A stretch of 64,000 bases of DNA from Salinactinospora qingdaonensis (GTDB lineage: Bacteria > Actinomycetota > Actinomycetes > Streptosporangiales > Streptosporangiaceae): assembly GCF_039539445.1 (NCBI RefSeq), contig NZ_BAABDD010000001.1, forward strand, positions 124,001-188,000, given 5' to 3'. A program made the position numbers and the translations under genes. Positions 1-8,649 of this stretch are shown one piece after another; position 1 is the first letter of the stretch, and the number at the start of each line of letters is the position of its first letter. The notes beneath the pieces were generated by a model. That model saw nothing but the letters and a program-made list of their open reading frames with translations, was not told where the DNA came from and did not search any database.

Positions 1-2
1 AC

Positions 3-425
3 GCCGAGGCGATGCGCGCCTACCTGGCGACATTGAGCGAGGGTGCCGTTGACCACTCAAGCCCCCGCTACCCCGACGGGGTCGTGAGCCAGACAGCGAG
101 CGGCACCACCGTGCTGCGTCCACTCGTGCTCTCCACCGACGACCCCACAGATCAACGACTGGGAACTGAACTGCCGTTCCCGTTCGTGATGGTGGCGCCG
201 TGGCGTGAGGAGCACGGTAGCGCTCCCCTCGGCGGTTCGCTGGTGGTCAACGTCCTCACATCCCGGGATGACCTTGTCGAGCGGCTGGTTCGGGAGCCAA
301 GCGTGCGCAAGGTCGTCTCCGGTCAACTCCTGCCCTGGGCCTCGCGCCCCGAACTGCCCCACGACGGCAGCCTCGCGGGCTTTTTGATGGAGCCCAAGGC
401 TGTGGTGAGCGAGGTTTCCGCCTAA
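3..425 (+). CDS. C-terminal end of an aldehyde-dehydrogenase-like protein (5' truncated by window)
   Basis: The frame is open from base 3 and ends at TAA 423-425, so only about 140 C-terminal residues are visible. The segment ELPFPF...VAPW, followed by SLVV and then REPSVRKVVSG, resembles the C-terminal part of aldehyde dehydrogenase or acyl-reductase-like proteins. The catalytic Cys region lies outside the window, so the family call is tentative. It runs in the same direction as the 4-aminobenzoate cluster that starts 130 nt downstream and is probably a member of it. If it is a dehydrogenase, it could act on an aryl aldehyde derived from PABA; that is inference. An internal ATG at position 12 exists but is unlikely to be the true start. 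Confidence 0.4.
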   Translation, partial: AEAMRAYLATLSEGAVDHSSPRYPDGVVSQTASGTTVLRPLVLSTDDPTDQRLGTELPFPFVMVAPWREEHGSAPLGGSLVVNVLTSRDDLVERLVREPSVRKVVSGQLLPWASRPELPHDGSLAGFLMEPKAVVSEVSA

Positions 426-555
426 TCGGCTGTCATGCCACCCCGGCCGAGCACAGCGGACAGCGCGCGGGCCGGGGACGCAGACATGGCTTTTCCGCCC
501 CAAAAGGGCGCGACAGGGAGCCAACGACTCACCCTCCTGATAGGAGCACCGACCC

Positions 556-1947
556 ATGCATACGGCAGTACCGCAGCCCGGCCAGCCGCTCTCTGCGCGT
601 GCCTTGGCCGGCTCTGTCTGGCGCAATGGCGACTGGCGCCGGCGCCCGATCGCCCAACAACCCCCATGGCGCGACCTGGCAGCCCTCAGCAGCGTGCGGG
701 ACCGGCTCACGGTCGTACCGCCGCTGACAGCGATCGCCGATATCCGCCGGTTGGAGGCATCGCTGGCCAAAGTCGCGGCCGGCCAGTCCTTCCTGCTGCA
801 AGCCGGGGACTGTGTCGAGCCTATGGACGCTTCGGCGATACCCGCGCTGCGCTGCAAACACGAGCTGATCGGCTCGATGGCCGAGACGTTCAGCGACCGT
901 ATCGATGCACCCACGGTGACCATAGGCCGCCTTGGCGGCCAGTTCGCCAAACCCCGATCACAGCCGACCGAGACCGTGGCCGGCCGTGAGGTAACAGTCT
1001 TTCGCGGCCCCATCGTCAACGACCACCGTCCGGACCCGCGGCTGCGCGTTCCCGATCCCCACCGGCTGCTCGCGGCCTACCGGGCAGCTAAGGCTGTCCT
1101 GAGCGAGCTGCACATCATCGCCCACGAGACGGCGACGCGGGGGCTACCTGCTTCGGATCTGACTGTCCTGGGCGAAGCCGGGGGTGAGGTTTCCGGGCTG
1201 GCCCGTCCCTGGGACGGTTCGCTGCGCTCGGTCCTGGAGGGCTATGGCGAGACCCGCCGGGACGAGGCGGGCGGGTGGAGCCGTACGGGGCTGTGGACCA
1301 GCCACGAGAGTCTCATCCTCGACTATGAGGAAGCGCTGGTACGCCGCGACCGCCAGACGGGGGAATGGTTCCTGCTCTCCACTCACCTGCCCTGGATCGG
1401 CAAACGCACCGCACAGCCCAACGGTGCGCACGTGGCCTTCCACGCCAGCATCGCCAACCCCGTGGCCTGCAAGATCGGGCCAGAGACGAACCCAGCCGAG
1501 GTCGTCGAACTATGCCGGCTCCTCGATCCCAACCGGCGAGCGGGACGACTCACCTTGATCTGCCGCATGGGGGCCGACACGGTACGCGACCGGATGCCCG
1601 AACTGGTGCGTGCGGTCCGCAACGCCGGCCACCACCCCGTGTGGGTCTGTGACCCGATGCACGGCAACACCGAAGTGTTGCCCGGCGGGCGCAAGACCCG
1701 CAGGACAGAGCAGATTATGGCCGAGATCGAGGGCTTCTTCGAGACACTGCGCGCAGCCGGGGAATGGCCCGGCGGGCTGCACCTGGAGGCGGCGGAGGGC
1801 GCCATAACCGAGTGCATCGGAACGGGCGGCCCGGACAACGCGATCGCGCTGGAGCGCAACTACCAGACCCTATGCGACCCACGGCTGAACGAGGAGCAGT
1901 CGATGCTGCTCGCCGACGCCGTGAGCCGCCTGGTCGCCAAGGGTTGA
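556..1947 (+). CDS. Type II 3-deoxy-D-arabino-heptulosonate 7-phosphate (DAHP) synthase
   Basis: This 463-aa protein has the length and landmarks of the type II (plant/AroG-Mtb/PhzC-like) DAHP synthase. It has an N-terminal W-RxxPxxQxPxW region, QAGDCVE around residue 80, GRxxGQFAKPRS, RGPxVN, WTSHE, KIGPxTxP and DPMHGNT near the C-terminus. The enzyme condenses phosphoenolpyruvate and erythrose 4-phosphate, the first step of the shikimate pathway. ATG 556 has an AGGAG motif about 8 nt upstream. Its place directly ahead of ADC synthase indicates a dedicated, cluster-specific copy that raises chorismate supply for PABA synthesis. Whether it has lost feedback control cannot be judged by eye. 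Confidence 0.93.
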   Translation: MHTAVPQPGQPLSARALAGSVWRNGDWRRRPIAQQPPWRDLAALSSVRDRLTVVPPLTAIADIRRLEASLAKVAAGQSFLLQAGDCVEPMDASAIPALRCKHELIGSMAETFSDRIDAPTVTIGRLGGQFAKPRSQPTETVAGREVTVFRGPIVNDHRPDPRLRVPDPHRLLAAYRAAKAVLSELHIIAHETATRGLPASDLTVLGEAGGEVSGLARPWDGSLRSVLEGYGETRRDEAGGWSRTGLWTSHESLILDYEEALVRRDRQTGEWFLLSTHLPWIGKRTAQPNGAHVAFHASIANPVACKIGPETNPAEVVELCRLLDPNRRAGRLTLICRMGADTVRDRMPELVRAVRNAGHHPVWVCDPMHGNTEVLPGGRKTRRTEQIMAEIEGFFETLRAAGEWPGGLHLEAAEGAITECIGTGGPDNAIALERNYQTLCDPRLNEEQSMLLADAVSRLVAKG

Positions 1948-1961
1948 GCCAGCGGCCGGCA

Positions 1962-1992
1962 CGGGGCGCGCCGGAGACGCTCCGGCGCCCCG
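1962..1992. promoter_or_regulatory. GC-rich intercistronic hairpin between DAHP synthase and pabAB
   Basis: An inverted repeat with a 13-15 nt arm at 1962-1976 and its partner at 1980-1992 sits in the 69-nt gap, with a 3-nt loop and a two-base bulge. There is no T-run, so it may be an attenuator or mRNA-stability stem rather than a full terminator. The pabAB ribosome-binding site follows directly at 2005-2010. Confidence 0.5.
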
Positions 1993-2016
1993 CCGCTACA
2001 TCCCAGGAGGTTCGTG

Positions 2017-4116
2017 ATGAGAACCCTGCTGATCGATAACTACGACTCCTACACCTACAACCTCTTCCAGCTCATCGCCGAGGTCAACGGCGTGGAGCCG
2101 CTGGTCATCACCAACGACGAGCCGACCGCCGACCGCTGGGACCTGGAGGCCTTCGACAACATCGTCATCTCACCGGGACCGGGCCACCCGGGGCGCTTCC
2201 GTGACTTCGGTCTGTCCTCGCAGGTCCTGGCGGAGTCCACGGTCCCAGTGTTGGGGGTGTGTCTGGGGCATCAGGGCATCGCGCTCGGCGAAGGCGCCGA
2301 GGTGGGGCCCGCGGCCACGGCCCAACACGGCTACCTCGCCAAGGTCACCCACACTGGCGAGGGCTTGTTCCAAGGGATTCCGCAGGTTTTCACGGCGGTG
2401 CGCTACCACTCGCTCGCGGTCCACCCGTCGTTGCCGGAGTCACTGGAGGCCATCGCCTGGGCTGAGGACGGCACGCTCATGGCCATCCGCCACCGCAGCC
2501 GGCCGCTGTGGGGCGTGCAGTTCCACCCGGAGTCCATCGAGACCTCCCACGGCCGCGAACTGCTGGAAAACTTCCGCGCCCTCACGCTCGCCCACCACGC
2601 CGACGTAGGTGAGCGCGGCACCGGGCATGACTCGCGCGCTCACGGCGCCGCCGCGACCGCGCAGCGGCAGCAGTACCAGTTGCACCTACGGGTGGTCGAG
2701 TCGGCCGTGGACACGCAGGCGCTGTTCGACGAAGCGTTCGCCGATTCGGAGGAACCGGCCTTCTGGCTGGACAGTGCCCACGTCGAACCCGGCCTGTCCC
2801 GGTTCTCCTTCCTCGGTGACGCCTCGGGGCCGCTGGCAGAGACGGCCCGCTACCGCGTCGAGGAGGCAGCGGTAGAGGTCACCACAGCGGCCGGGGACTC
2901 CCGTACGGTCACCGGCACCGTTTTCGACTACCTCAAGCGCGAGCTAGCGCGACGCCGGGTGGACAACCCCGGCTTGCCGTTCAGCTTCACCTGCGGATAC
3001 GTCGGATATTTCGGCTATGAGGTAAAGGCGGACTGCGGTTCGCCCAACAGACACCGCTCGCCGGCCCCAGACGCCACGTGGATCTTCGCGGATCGGTTCG
3101 TCGCGGTCGACCACCAGGAGGACATGACCTACCTGGTCGCCATGAGCGACGGCTCGGCCGAAAGCGTCAGCCAGGCTGCCGCATGGCTGGAGACAACGGC
3201 CGCCATGGTGCAGTCCCTGCTGGGGGTGAGCTCCGACAGGGCGCCGCTTGGCCTCCTCCCCGACAAACCCTCGCAGCTCGAACCCGAACTGACCACCGAC
3301 CGGGAACACTACCTGGCCAGCATCGACGCCTGCCGGCGCAAGTTGCTGGAGGGGGAAAGCTACGAGATCTGCCTGACCAACTCGGTGTGGCGCCCCGTCA
3401 CTGAGGACGGCTATCGGTTCTACACCCGGCTGCGCCGCGCGAACCCGGCCCCCTACGGGGCCTACCTGCGGTTGGGCGGGGAACTGGAGATCGCGGGCTC
3501 CTCACCGGAGCGTTTCCTCTCCATCACCCGTGACGGCGGGGTAGAGACCAAACCCATCAAGGGGACCACCCCCAGGGGCGCCACGCCGGAGGAGGACGCC
3601 CACCTGCGGGACTCGCTGACCGCCAGCGCCAAGACGCGGGCGGAGAACCTGATGATCGTGGACCTGCTGCGCAACGACTTGGGGCGCGTGTGCGAGGTGG
3701 GCAGCGTGCACGTCCCGCGGCTCATGGCCACCGAGACCTACGCGACGGTGCACCAGCTCGTGTCGACGATCCGCGGCCAACTCCGTTCCGACCTGGACGC
3801 CGTGGACTGCGTGCGCGCCTGCTTCCCGGGTGGATCGATGACGGGGGCGCCCAAGCTGCGGACCATGGAGATCATCGACGACCTCGAACCCGAGGCCCGA
3901 GGTGTGTATTCGGGCTCGGTGGGGTTCCTCTCCTGCGATGGCGCCGCCGACCTCAACATTGTCATCCGTACCGCCGTGCGCATGGGTCAGCACTGGCGGA
4001 TCGGCGCGGGCGGAGCCATCGTCTTGGACTCCGATCCTGTCGCGGAGTACGACGAGATGCTGCTGAAGGCAGCCGCGCCCCTGCGGGCCTACCTCGCCGT
4101 CGAGGGGGCGCAATGA
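2017..4116 (+). CDS. pabAB: Fused aminodeoxychorismate synthase (PabA glutaminase + PabB)
   Basis: This is a 699-aa fusion. Residues 1-195 are a class I glutamine amidotransferase: nucleophile Cys82 lies in GVCLGHQG and the His-Glu pair in QFHPES. Residues ~220-699 are a chorismate-binding domain. The motif KPIKGTTPRG carries the Lys that marks aminodeoxychorismate synthases, where anthranilate synthases have PIAGT. FPGGSMTGAPK and YSGSVG follow. The enzyme makes 4-amino-4-deoxychorismate from chorismate and glutamine. ATG 2017 is preferred over the in-frame GTG 2014 because AGGAGG (2005-2010) is then 6 nt away. The fused PabA-PabB order is typical of actinomycete secondary metabolism (candicidin, chloramphenicol type). 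It is not PhzE, which has the reverse domain order. Confidence 0.95.
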   Translation: MRTLLIDNYDSYTYNLFQLIAEVNGVEPLVITNDEPTADRWDLEAFDNIVISPGPGHPGRFRDFGLSSQVLAESTVPVLGVCLGHQGIALGEGAEVGPAATAQHGYLAKVTHTGEGLFQGIPQVFTAVRYHSLAVHPSLPESLEAIAWAEDGTLMAIRHRSRPLWGVQFHPESIETSHGRELLENFRALTLAHHADVGERGTGHDSRAHGAAATAQRQQYQLHLRVVESAVDTQALFDEAFADSEEPAFWLDSAHVEPGLSRFSFLGDASGPLAETARYRVEEAAVEVTTAAGDSRTVTGTVFDYLKRELARRRVDNPGLPFSFTCGYVGYFGYEVKADCGSPNRHRSPAPDATWIFADRFVAVDHQEDMTYLVAMSDGSAESVSQAAAWLETTAAMVQSLLGVSSDRAPLGLLPDKPSQLEPELTTDREHYLASIDACRRKLLEGESYEICLTNSVWRPVTEDGYRFYTRLRRANPAPYGAYLRLGGELEIAGSSPERFLSITRDGGVETKPIKGTTPRGATPEEDAHLRDSLTASAKTRAENLMIVDLLRNDLGRVCEVGSVHVPRLMATETYATVHQLVSTIRGQLRSDLDAVDCVRACFPGGSMTGAPKLRTMEIIDDLEPEARGVYSGSVGFLSCDGAADLNIVIRTAVRMGQHWRIGAGGAIVLDSDPVAEYDEMLLKAAAPLRAYLAVEGAQ

Positions 4117-4222
4117 GGACACGGGCCTTGCGGCGCCGGGGTCGCCGTGCGCTCCCCCATCAGCTCAGTACTCCCGTCCCGGCCGTAGCCCCCGCCGGGA
4201 CCAAACCGGAGGGCACACACAC

Positions 4223-5689
4223 ATGAACATCTCCGCCGATCTTGCGGCCCGAGCGCGCCAGTGGGCCTCCCGCCCGGCCTTCTACGAGGGTGAGCGCGTC
4301 TGGAGTCACGGGGAGGTCCACGAGCTCGCCGCGCGGGCGGCCACCGTACTCGCGGCTCGGGGTGTGACCACCGAGTCCCGGGTGCTGGTGGCGTTGACTG
4401 ACGGTATCGCCTGGGTCGCGACATTCCTGGCCGTTGCCCGGCTCGGGGCGACCGCGGTGTTGACCAACCCGGCGCTGCCCGAGAGCGACCACGCCTTCAT
4501 CGCGGAAGACGCTCGGGTGCACTGCGCGGTCGCCGAAGAGGGCACCGTCGAGCACCTGACCGACGTCACTCGGCTGTTGGGCAGCGAACTGGTCGAGGAA
4601 GCGCTGCGCAGCAGCCCCAGTCCGGCGCGGCGCGTCGACGGGGACTGGCCGCTCTACATCCAGTACACGTCGGGGACCACAGGCCGCCCCAAGGGGGCGG
4701 TGCACCGTCACAATGACCCGTCCTTCTACCACGCCGCCGTCGGGCAGGCACGGCTGGGCTTGGGGCCTGCGGACGTCACGCTGTCGGTGTCCAAGCTCTT
4801 CTTCGCTTACGGGTTCGGCAACAGCCTGGTTCTCCCCCTGTTCTCCGGGGGAGCCGCGGTGCTGACCAGCGAGCGTCCCGGGCCGGCCCGGATCGCTGAG
4901 CTGGCGCAGCGCCACCGGGTCTCGCTGCTGTACGCGGTGCCATCGGCCTACGCCAACCTGTGCGCCGAAAGCGACCCGGCGGCCTTCACCACCCTGCGGG
5001 CCGCCGTTTCGGCCGGGGAGAAGCTCAGCCCTGACCTCGGTGAGCGGTGCGCCGACTTCCTCGGCGCGCCTGTGCTCGACCAACTTGGATCGACCGAGGC
5101 CGGCCACGCGATGTGCACCAACGGGGTGGGAGCCAACACACCGGGGACGATCGGTACCCCCGTGCCGGGTTTTGAACTCCAGATCCGCGATGAGAGCGGG
5201 GCGGAGATCCACGACGGCAGCGAGGGAGAGCTGTGGGCGCGCGGCCCCAGCGTGATGACCGGGTATCTGAACCGTCCCGAGGAGACCGGGCAAACCCTGA
5301 TCGACGGGTGGCTGGCCACTCGGGATCGGGCGATGCGCAACCCCGATGGGACCTACGTCCATCTGGGGCGCACCGACGACCTGGAGATGGTGGGCGGGAT
5401 CACGGTCTCGCCCTTGGAGATCGAGCGCGTCCTTCGGGAACACCCCGGCGTCAGCGACATCGCGGTCGCTTGCGTGTCCAACAGCCGTGGGGCGAGCCAA
5501 TTGCGCGCTTTCGTCGTCCCCTCTCCGGGGATGGCCGACGCCGCGGCGCTGGAGACGGAGTTGATCGCCGCGGCCCGCAGCCGACTCGCCGCCTTCAAGG
5601 TGCCGCGCAGTGTCGAGACGGTGAGCGCGCTTCCCCGCACCACGACCGGGAAGATCCAGCGCTTCCTGGTCCGCCAAGGCAAGTGGTGA
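4223..5689 (+). CDS. Benzoate-CoA-ligase-like acyl-activating enzyme
   Basis: This 488-aa ANL-superfamily enzyme has the phosphate loop YTSGTTGRPKG near residue 150, the adenine motif LGSTEAGH typical of benzoate- and aminobenzoate-CoA ligases, then GELWARG, the hinge GRTDDLEMVGG, and the catalytic C-terminal Lys in TTTGKIQR. It should activate an aryl acid with ATP and CoA, most simply 4-aminobenzoate or its hydroxylated form, given pabAB and pabC in the same cluster. GGAGG at about 4208-4212 precedes ATG 4223. The 106-nt gap to pabAB has no clear terminator, so co-transcription is likely. Substrate identity is inference from context. Confidence 0.88.
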   Translation: MNISADLAARARQWASRPAFYEGERVWSHGEVHELAARAATVLAARGVTTESRVLVALTDGIAWVATFLAVARLGATAVLTNPALPESDHAFIAEDARVHCAVAEEGTVEHLTDVTRLLGSELVEEALRSSPSPARRVDGDWPLYIQYTSGTTGRPKGAVHRHNDPSFYHAAVGQARLGLGPADVTLSVSKLFFAYGFGNSLVLPLFSGGAAVLTSERPGPARIAELAQRHRVSLLYAVPSAYANLCAESDPAAFTTLRAAVSAGEKLSPDLGERCADFLGAPVLDQLGSTEAGHAMCTNGVGANTPGTIGTPVPGFELQIRDESGAEIHDGSEGELWARGPSVMTGYLNRPEETGQTLIDGWLATRDRAMRNPDGTYVHLGRTDDLEMVGGITVSPLEIERVLREHPGVSDIAVACVSNSRGASQLRAFVVPSPGMADAAALETELIAAARSRLAAFKVPRSVETVSALPRTTTGKIQRFLVRQGKW

Positions 5690-5737
5690 CCCTTTCCCGC
5701 GCCAGACGAGACTGCCGGACAAGACCTAAGGACACAC

Positions 5738-7336
5738 ATGCTTCAGCAGCTTCTTCCCGAGCGGGCGTTCTACCTTGGCCTGCTGTTTGAAAAGGCCGCG
5801 GCGCGCCATGGCACGACCCCGGTGAATCTGGACCAACCACTCGACAGCGCGCCCGAACGCGGGGTGGACCTGACCTACAGCGAGCTCGCTGACATCGTCG
5901 ACGATTTCGCGGCACGGCTGTGGGCGGCGGGGGTGCGCCCCACGGAGCGCATCGCCCTCTACAAGAGCGCGAACTTCGATATCGCGCTGCTGGCGTGCGC
6001 CGCTGCCCGCATCGGGGCGGTTCCGGTGCCGCTGTCGCCGGCGTTGAACGGTGGGATCATCGCGGAGCTCCTGCAACGGCTGGAGCAGCCGTGGCTGCTC
6101 ACCGACGGCGCCAAGCTCGACATCGACCTCAAGGACGTGGAACTTCCCGAGCTGACCAGAAAGGTGATCGTCGCGGGGACGCAGCCGCATCCGGCCGGCC
6201 CGACTCTGGCCGATCTGTCCGGTGCGCCTCGACGCTCCGCGGTACGACTGCACCCGACTCAGCCGGCCCTCATCACCCACACCTCAGGTACCACCGGTAT
6301 CTCCAAGCTCATGGTGCACACCGCGCAGGCCCTGTTCCACCGGCTGCTGCCGCAGCAGGCGATCGCCTGGCCGGTGCGGGGACGAGAGCGGGTCGCGCTG
6401 TGCATGTCCTTCGTGCACTCGCGTTTCTTCCACTCTCTGGGGGTTTTCCTCAATTACGGCAACCCGTTGGACATCCTGGTTGACCCCGACCCCGAGGTTG
6501 TCGGACCGATCTTCCAGCGCACCCGCCCTGGCCTGGTGGAGACCCACCCCAACAACTTCATCCAGTGGGAGGACCTGGTCGACGCGCCGGGATCGCCGCT
6601 GGCCAGCGTGCGCTACTACAGCACGACCTTCGACGCGATCCACCCGCGCACGATCCAGCGGCTGCTGGGCGCCTCTCGCCGCAAACGGCCGCTGATGGTG
6701 CAACTGTACGGCCAAAGCGAGACCGGGCCGATCTCGGGTTGGTGGTACACGCCCAAGAGTGCCCACAAGACCGACGGCCGCTGCGTGGGGCTCCCGCTAC
6801 CGGGCTTCATCAAGGTGCGGGCTGTCGGGGAGGACGGCCGGCCCGTGCCTCGCGGCCAGCACGGGCACCTGGAAGTGCGCAGCCGCGGGCGGGTTCTCAC
6901 CTACCTCGGTGAAGACGAACGCTACCGGGCCCAGCTCAACGGCTCGTGGTGGCGGCTGGGGGACATGGGATATCTGAACCGGTGGGGGTTGCTGTTCCTA
7001 ATCGACCGCGACATCGACCAGATCGACAGCGTCGACAGCAACCTCGAACTTGAGGACGTCTTGATGTCGCGCTTGGACGAACTCCTGGAGGTCGTGATCG
7101 TTCCCGACTCCTCGGGGGCTGCGGTCCCCCTGGTGTCGACCCGCGGGGACGCGCCGCTGGACACCGAACGGTGGAGCGAGGCGACGCGGGACATGCCCAG
7201 CTTGACCGAACCGCTGCACATCGCGTTCGCCGATTTGCCGCGCACCTCGACCTGGAAGGTCCAGCGGGTCCAGATCCGCAGGATGCTCCAGGAGAACACC
7301 CTCCGCACACTCAACACGGAATCGGCGGCCAGATGA
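5738..7336 (+). CDS. Second, divergent adenylate-forming (ANL) ligase
   Basis: This 532-aa ANL protein contains HTSGTTGISKLMVH (phosphate loop with GISKLM in place of the usual GxPKG), YGQSETGP as the A5 motif, RLGDMG and a C-terminal STWKVQR with the catalytic-type Lys. The hinge region reads DRDIDQIDSVDSNLELED instead of the usual GRxDD-xxxxGxxVxPxEIE, so the A8 motif is strongly altered. It follows the first ligase by 48 nt. It may activate a second carboxylic acid or form an amide directly without CoA release, as some stand-alone ANL enzymes do, but the sequence alone does not say. AAGGA lies 5 nt or more before ATG 5738. Confidence 0.82.
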   Translation: MLQQLLPERAFYLGLLFEKAAARHGTTPVNLDQPLDSAPERGVDLTYSELADIVDDFAARLWAAGVRPTERIALYKSANFDIALLACAAARIGAVPVPLSPALNGGIIAELLQRLEQPWLLTDGAKLDIDLKDVELPELTRKVIVAGTQPHPAGPTLADLSGAPRRSAVRLHPTQPALITHTSGTTGISKLMVHTAQALFHRLLPQQAIAWPVRGRERVALCMSFVHSRFFHSLGVFLNYGNPLDILVDPDPEVVGPIFQRTRPGLVETHPNNFIQWEDLVDAPGSPLASVRYYSTTFDAIHPRTIQRLLGASRRKRPLMVQLYGQSETGPISGWWYTPKSAHKTDGRCVGLPLPGFIKVRAVGEDGRPVPRGQHGHLEVRSRGRVLTYLGEDERYRAQLNGSWWRLGDMGYLNRWGLLFLIDRDIDQIDSVDSNLELEDVLMSRLDELLEVVIVPDSSGAAVPLVSTRGDAPLDTERWSEATRDMPSLTEPLHIAFADLPRTSTWKVQRVQIRRMLQENTLRTLNTESAAR

Positions 7337-7341
7337 GGTTC

Positions 7342-7380
7342 CGGGAGCCGGGAAGGGTGGTGCGCCCTTCCCGGCTCCCG
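7342..7380. terminator. Perfect 16-bp hairpin between ligase 2 and monooxygenase
   Basis: The arms 7342-7357 and 7365-7380 are exactly complementary over 16 bp with a 7-nt loop, starting 6 nt after the ligase stop. No U-tract follows, as is common in actinomycetes. It may act as a partial terminator or 3' stabiliser that sets lower expression of the last two cluster genes. Confidence 0.65.
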
Positions 7381-7414
7381 TCGACACTGGCCGACAGCGC
7401 GAGAAGGGGTGAAG

Positions 7415-8647
7415 ATGGACAGTAGGTCCGAGGGCGAGGAGCGCCATCCGGTCCTCGTCGTGGGAGCGGGGCCGGTAGGGCTGGCCGCGGCGCTGGCGCT
7501 GCGCGACAGCGGGCTCCCGGTCACCGTGCTGGAGGCAGAGCCGCAGGATCGGGTGCGTCCCGGCAGCAGAGCACTGTTCCTGCACCGTGAGTCGCTACGA
7601 ACGCTGGAGCGCATCCGTCCGGGACTGGCCGACCAGCTCACCAAACACGGAGTGGTCTGGTCGACCAAACGCACCCTGTACCGGGGGCGGCAAGTCTTCC
7701 ACCGCGAATACCCGCCGCCGGCGGCCGGAGACACGCCCCCGTTCACCAGCCTGCGCCAAGTGGAAACGGAGCGCCATCTCATGGGCGCGTGCGTGGACGC
7801 AGGAGTCGAGTTCGCCTGGAACGCCGAGGTCACCCAGGTGACGACCTCGCCTGCGGAGGTCCGGCTGCGCACCGCGGCGGGCCACGAGTGGGCGGCCGAC
7901 TACGTGGTGGCCGCCGACGGGGCGCGCTCAGGGGTGCGCAATGCGCTCGACATCGCCTTGGAAGGGGAACGCTCGGAGGCTTTCCACGTGGTGGTCGACG
8001 TCAGCGAGGACGAAACGGACCCGCTTCCGCTGGAACGGGTCTTCCACTACGAGCACCCGGCGCTGGGGGGACGCAGCGTGATGCGCGTACCCTTCGCTGG
8101 CGGCTTCCAACTCGACCTCCAGTGCAAGGACGGCGACGACCCGGACGCCTACGCCACGGAAGAGGCCGCCCGCTCCTGGGTGCGCCGCGTCGTTCCAGAG
8201 AAGTACACCGACCGCCTGCTGTGGGTGTCGCGGTACCGATTCCTGCAAGTGGTGGCTACCGACTTCACCGACGAGAACCGGCGTGCGCTGCTGGTCGGTG
8301 AAGCCTGCCACCTGTTCCCGCCCTTTGGCGCCCGCGGGCTCAACAGCGGGATCGCCGACGCGGCCACCGCCGCGGCGGCGATCGCGCGGGCACGCCACCA
8401 CCCCCACGAGGAGCGTGTGCGGGCCATCGACGACTTTGCGCACCGGCGCCGCGAGGCCGCGGTCTTCAACAGCCGGGCCGCCGGAACCGCACTGGCCCAC
8501 CTGCGCCCCAAGAGCCGCCGACTGCGCCTCACCCAGGCAGCAGCGGCACGGCTGTCTCCCCTGATCCCCGCCTGCGGTTCCTGGCTGGAGCACGCGCCCT
8601 ACGGGCCGCGCACCGGCTCCGGCGCCAACCCGAACGGGCGGTACTAG
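7415..8647 (+). CDS. Group A FAD-dependent aromatic monooxygenase
   Basis: This ~410-aa flavoprotein hydroxylase has the N-terminal dinucleotide fold GAGPVGLAAAL followed by an acidic strand end (VLEAE), a DG motif (ADGARSGVR) near residue 170, and the ribityl-binding segment GEACHLFPPFGARGLNSG near residue 290, with GE where GD is usual. These place it with 4-hydroxybenzoate/phenol hydroxylases that use NAD(P)H and O2. ATG 7415 is chosen over GTG 7409 because AAGGGG lies about 6 nt upstream. The likely role is ring hydroxylation (or oxidative decarboxylation) of a PABA-derived intermediate. The stop TAG is only 2 nt from the next start, which implies translational coupling. Confidence 0.88.
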   Translation: MDSRSEGEERHPVLVVGAGPVGLAAALALRDSGLPVTVLEAEPQDRVRPGSRALFLHRESLRTLERIRPGLADQLTKHGVVWSTKRTLYRGRQVFHREYPPPAAGDTPPFTSLRQVETERHLMGACVDAGVEFAWNAEVTQVTTSPAEVRLRTAAGHEWAADYVVAADGARSGVRNALDIALEGERSEAFHVVVDVSEDETDPLPLERVFHYEHPALGGRSVMRVPFAGGFQLDLQCKDGDDPDAYATEEAARSWVRRVVPEKYTDRLLWVSRYRFLQVVATDFTDENRRALLVGEACHLFPPFGARGLNSGIADAATAAAAIARARHHPHEERVRAIDDFAHRRREAAVFNSRAAGTALAHLRPKSRRLRLTQAAAARLSPLIPACGSWLEHAPYGPRTGSGANPNGRY

Positions 8648-8649
8648 CC

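Noticed and set aside
2014..4116. Phenazine (PhzE) interpretation of the fused chorismate enzyme
   Set aside because: The glutaminase domain is N-terminal and the motif is PIKGT. PhzE has the synthase part first, and no phzF, phzD or phzG is present.
4160..5722. 520-codon minus-strand frame opposite the benzoate-CoA-ligase-like gene
   Set aside because: It mirrors a well-supported ligase on the plus strand and shows no protein motif.
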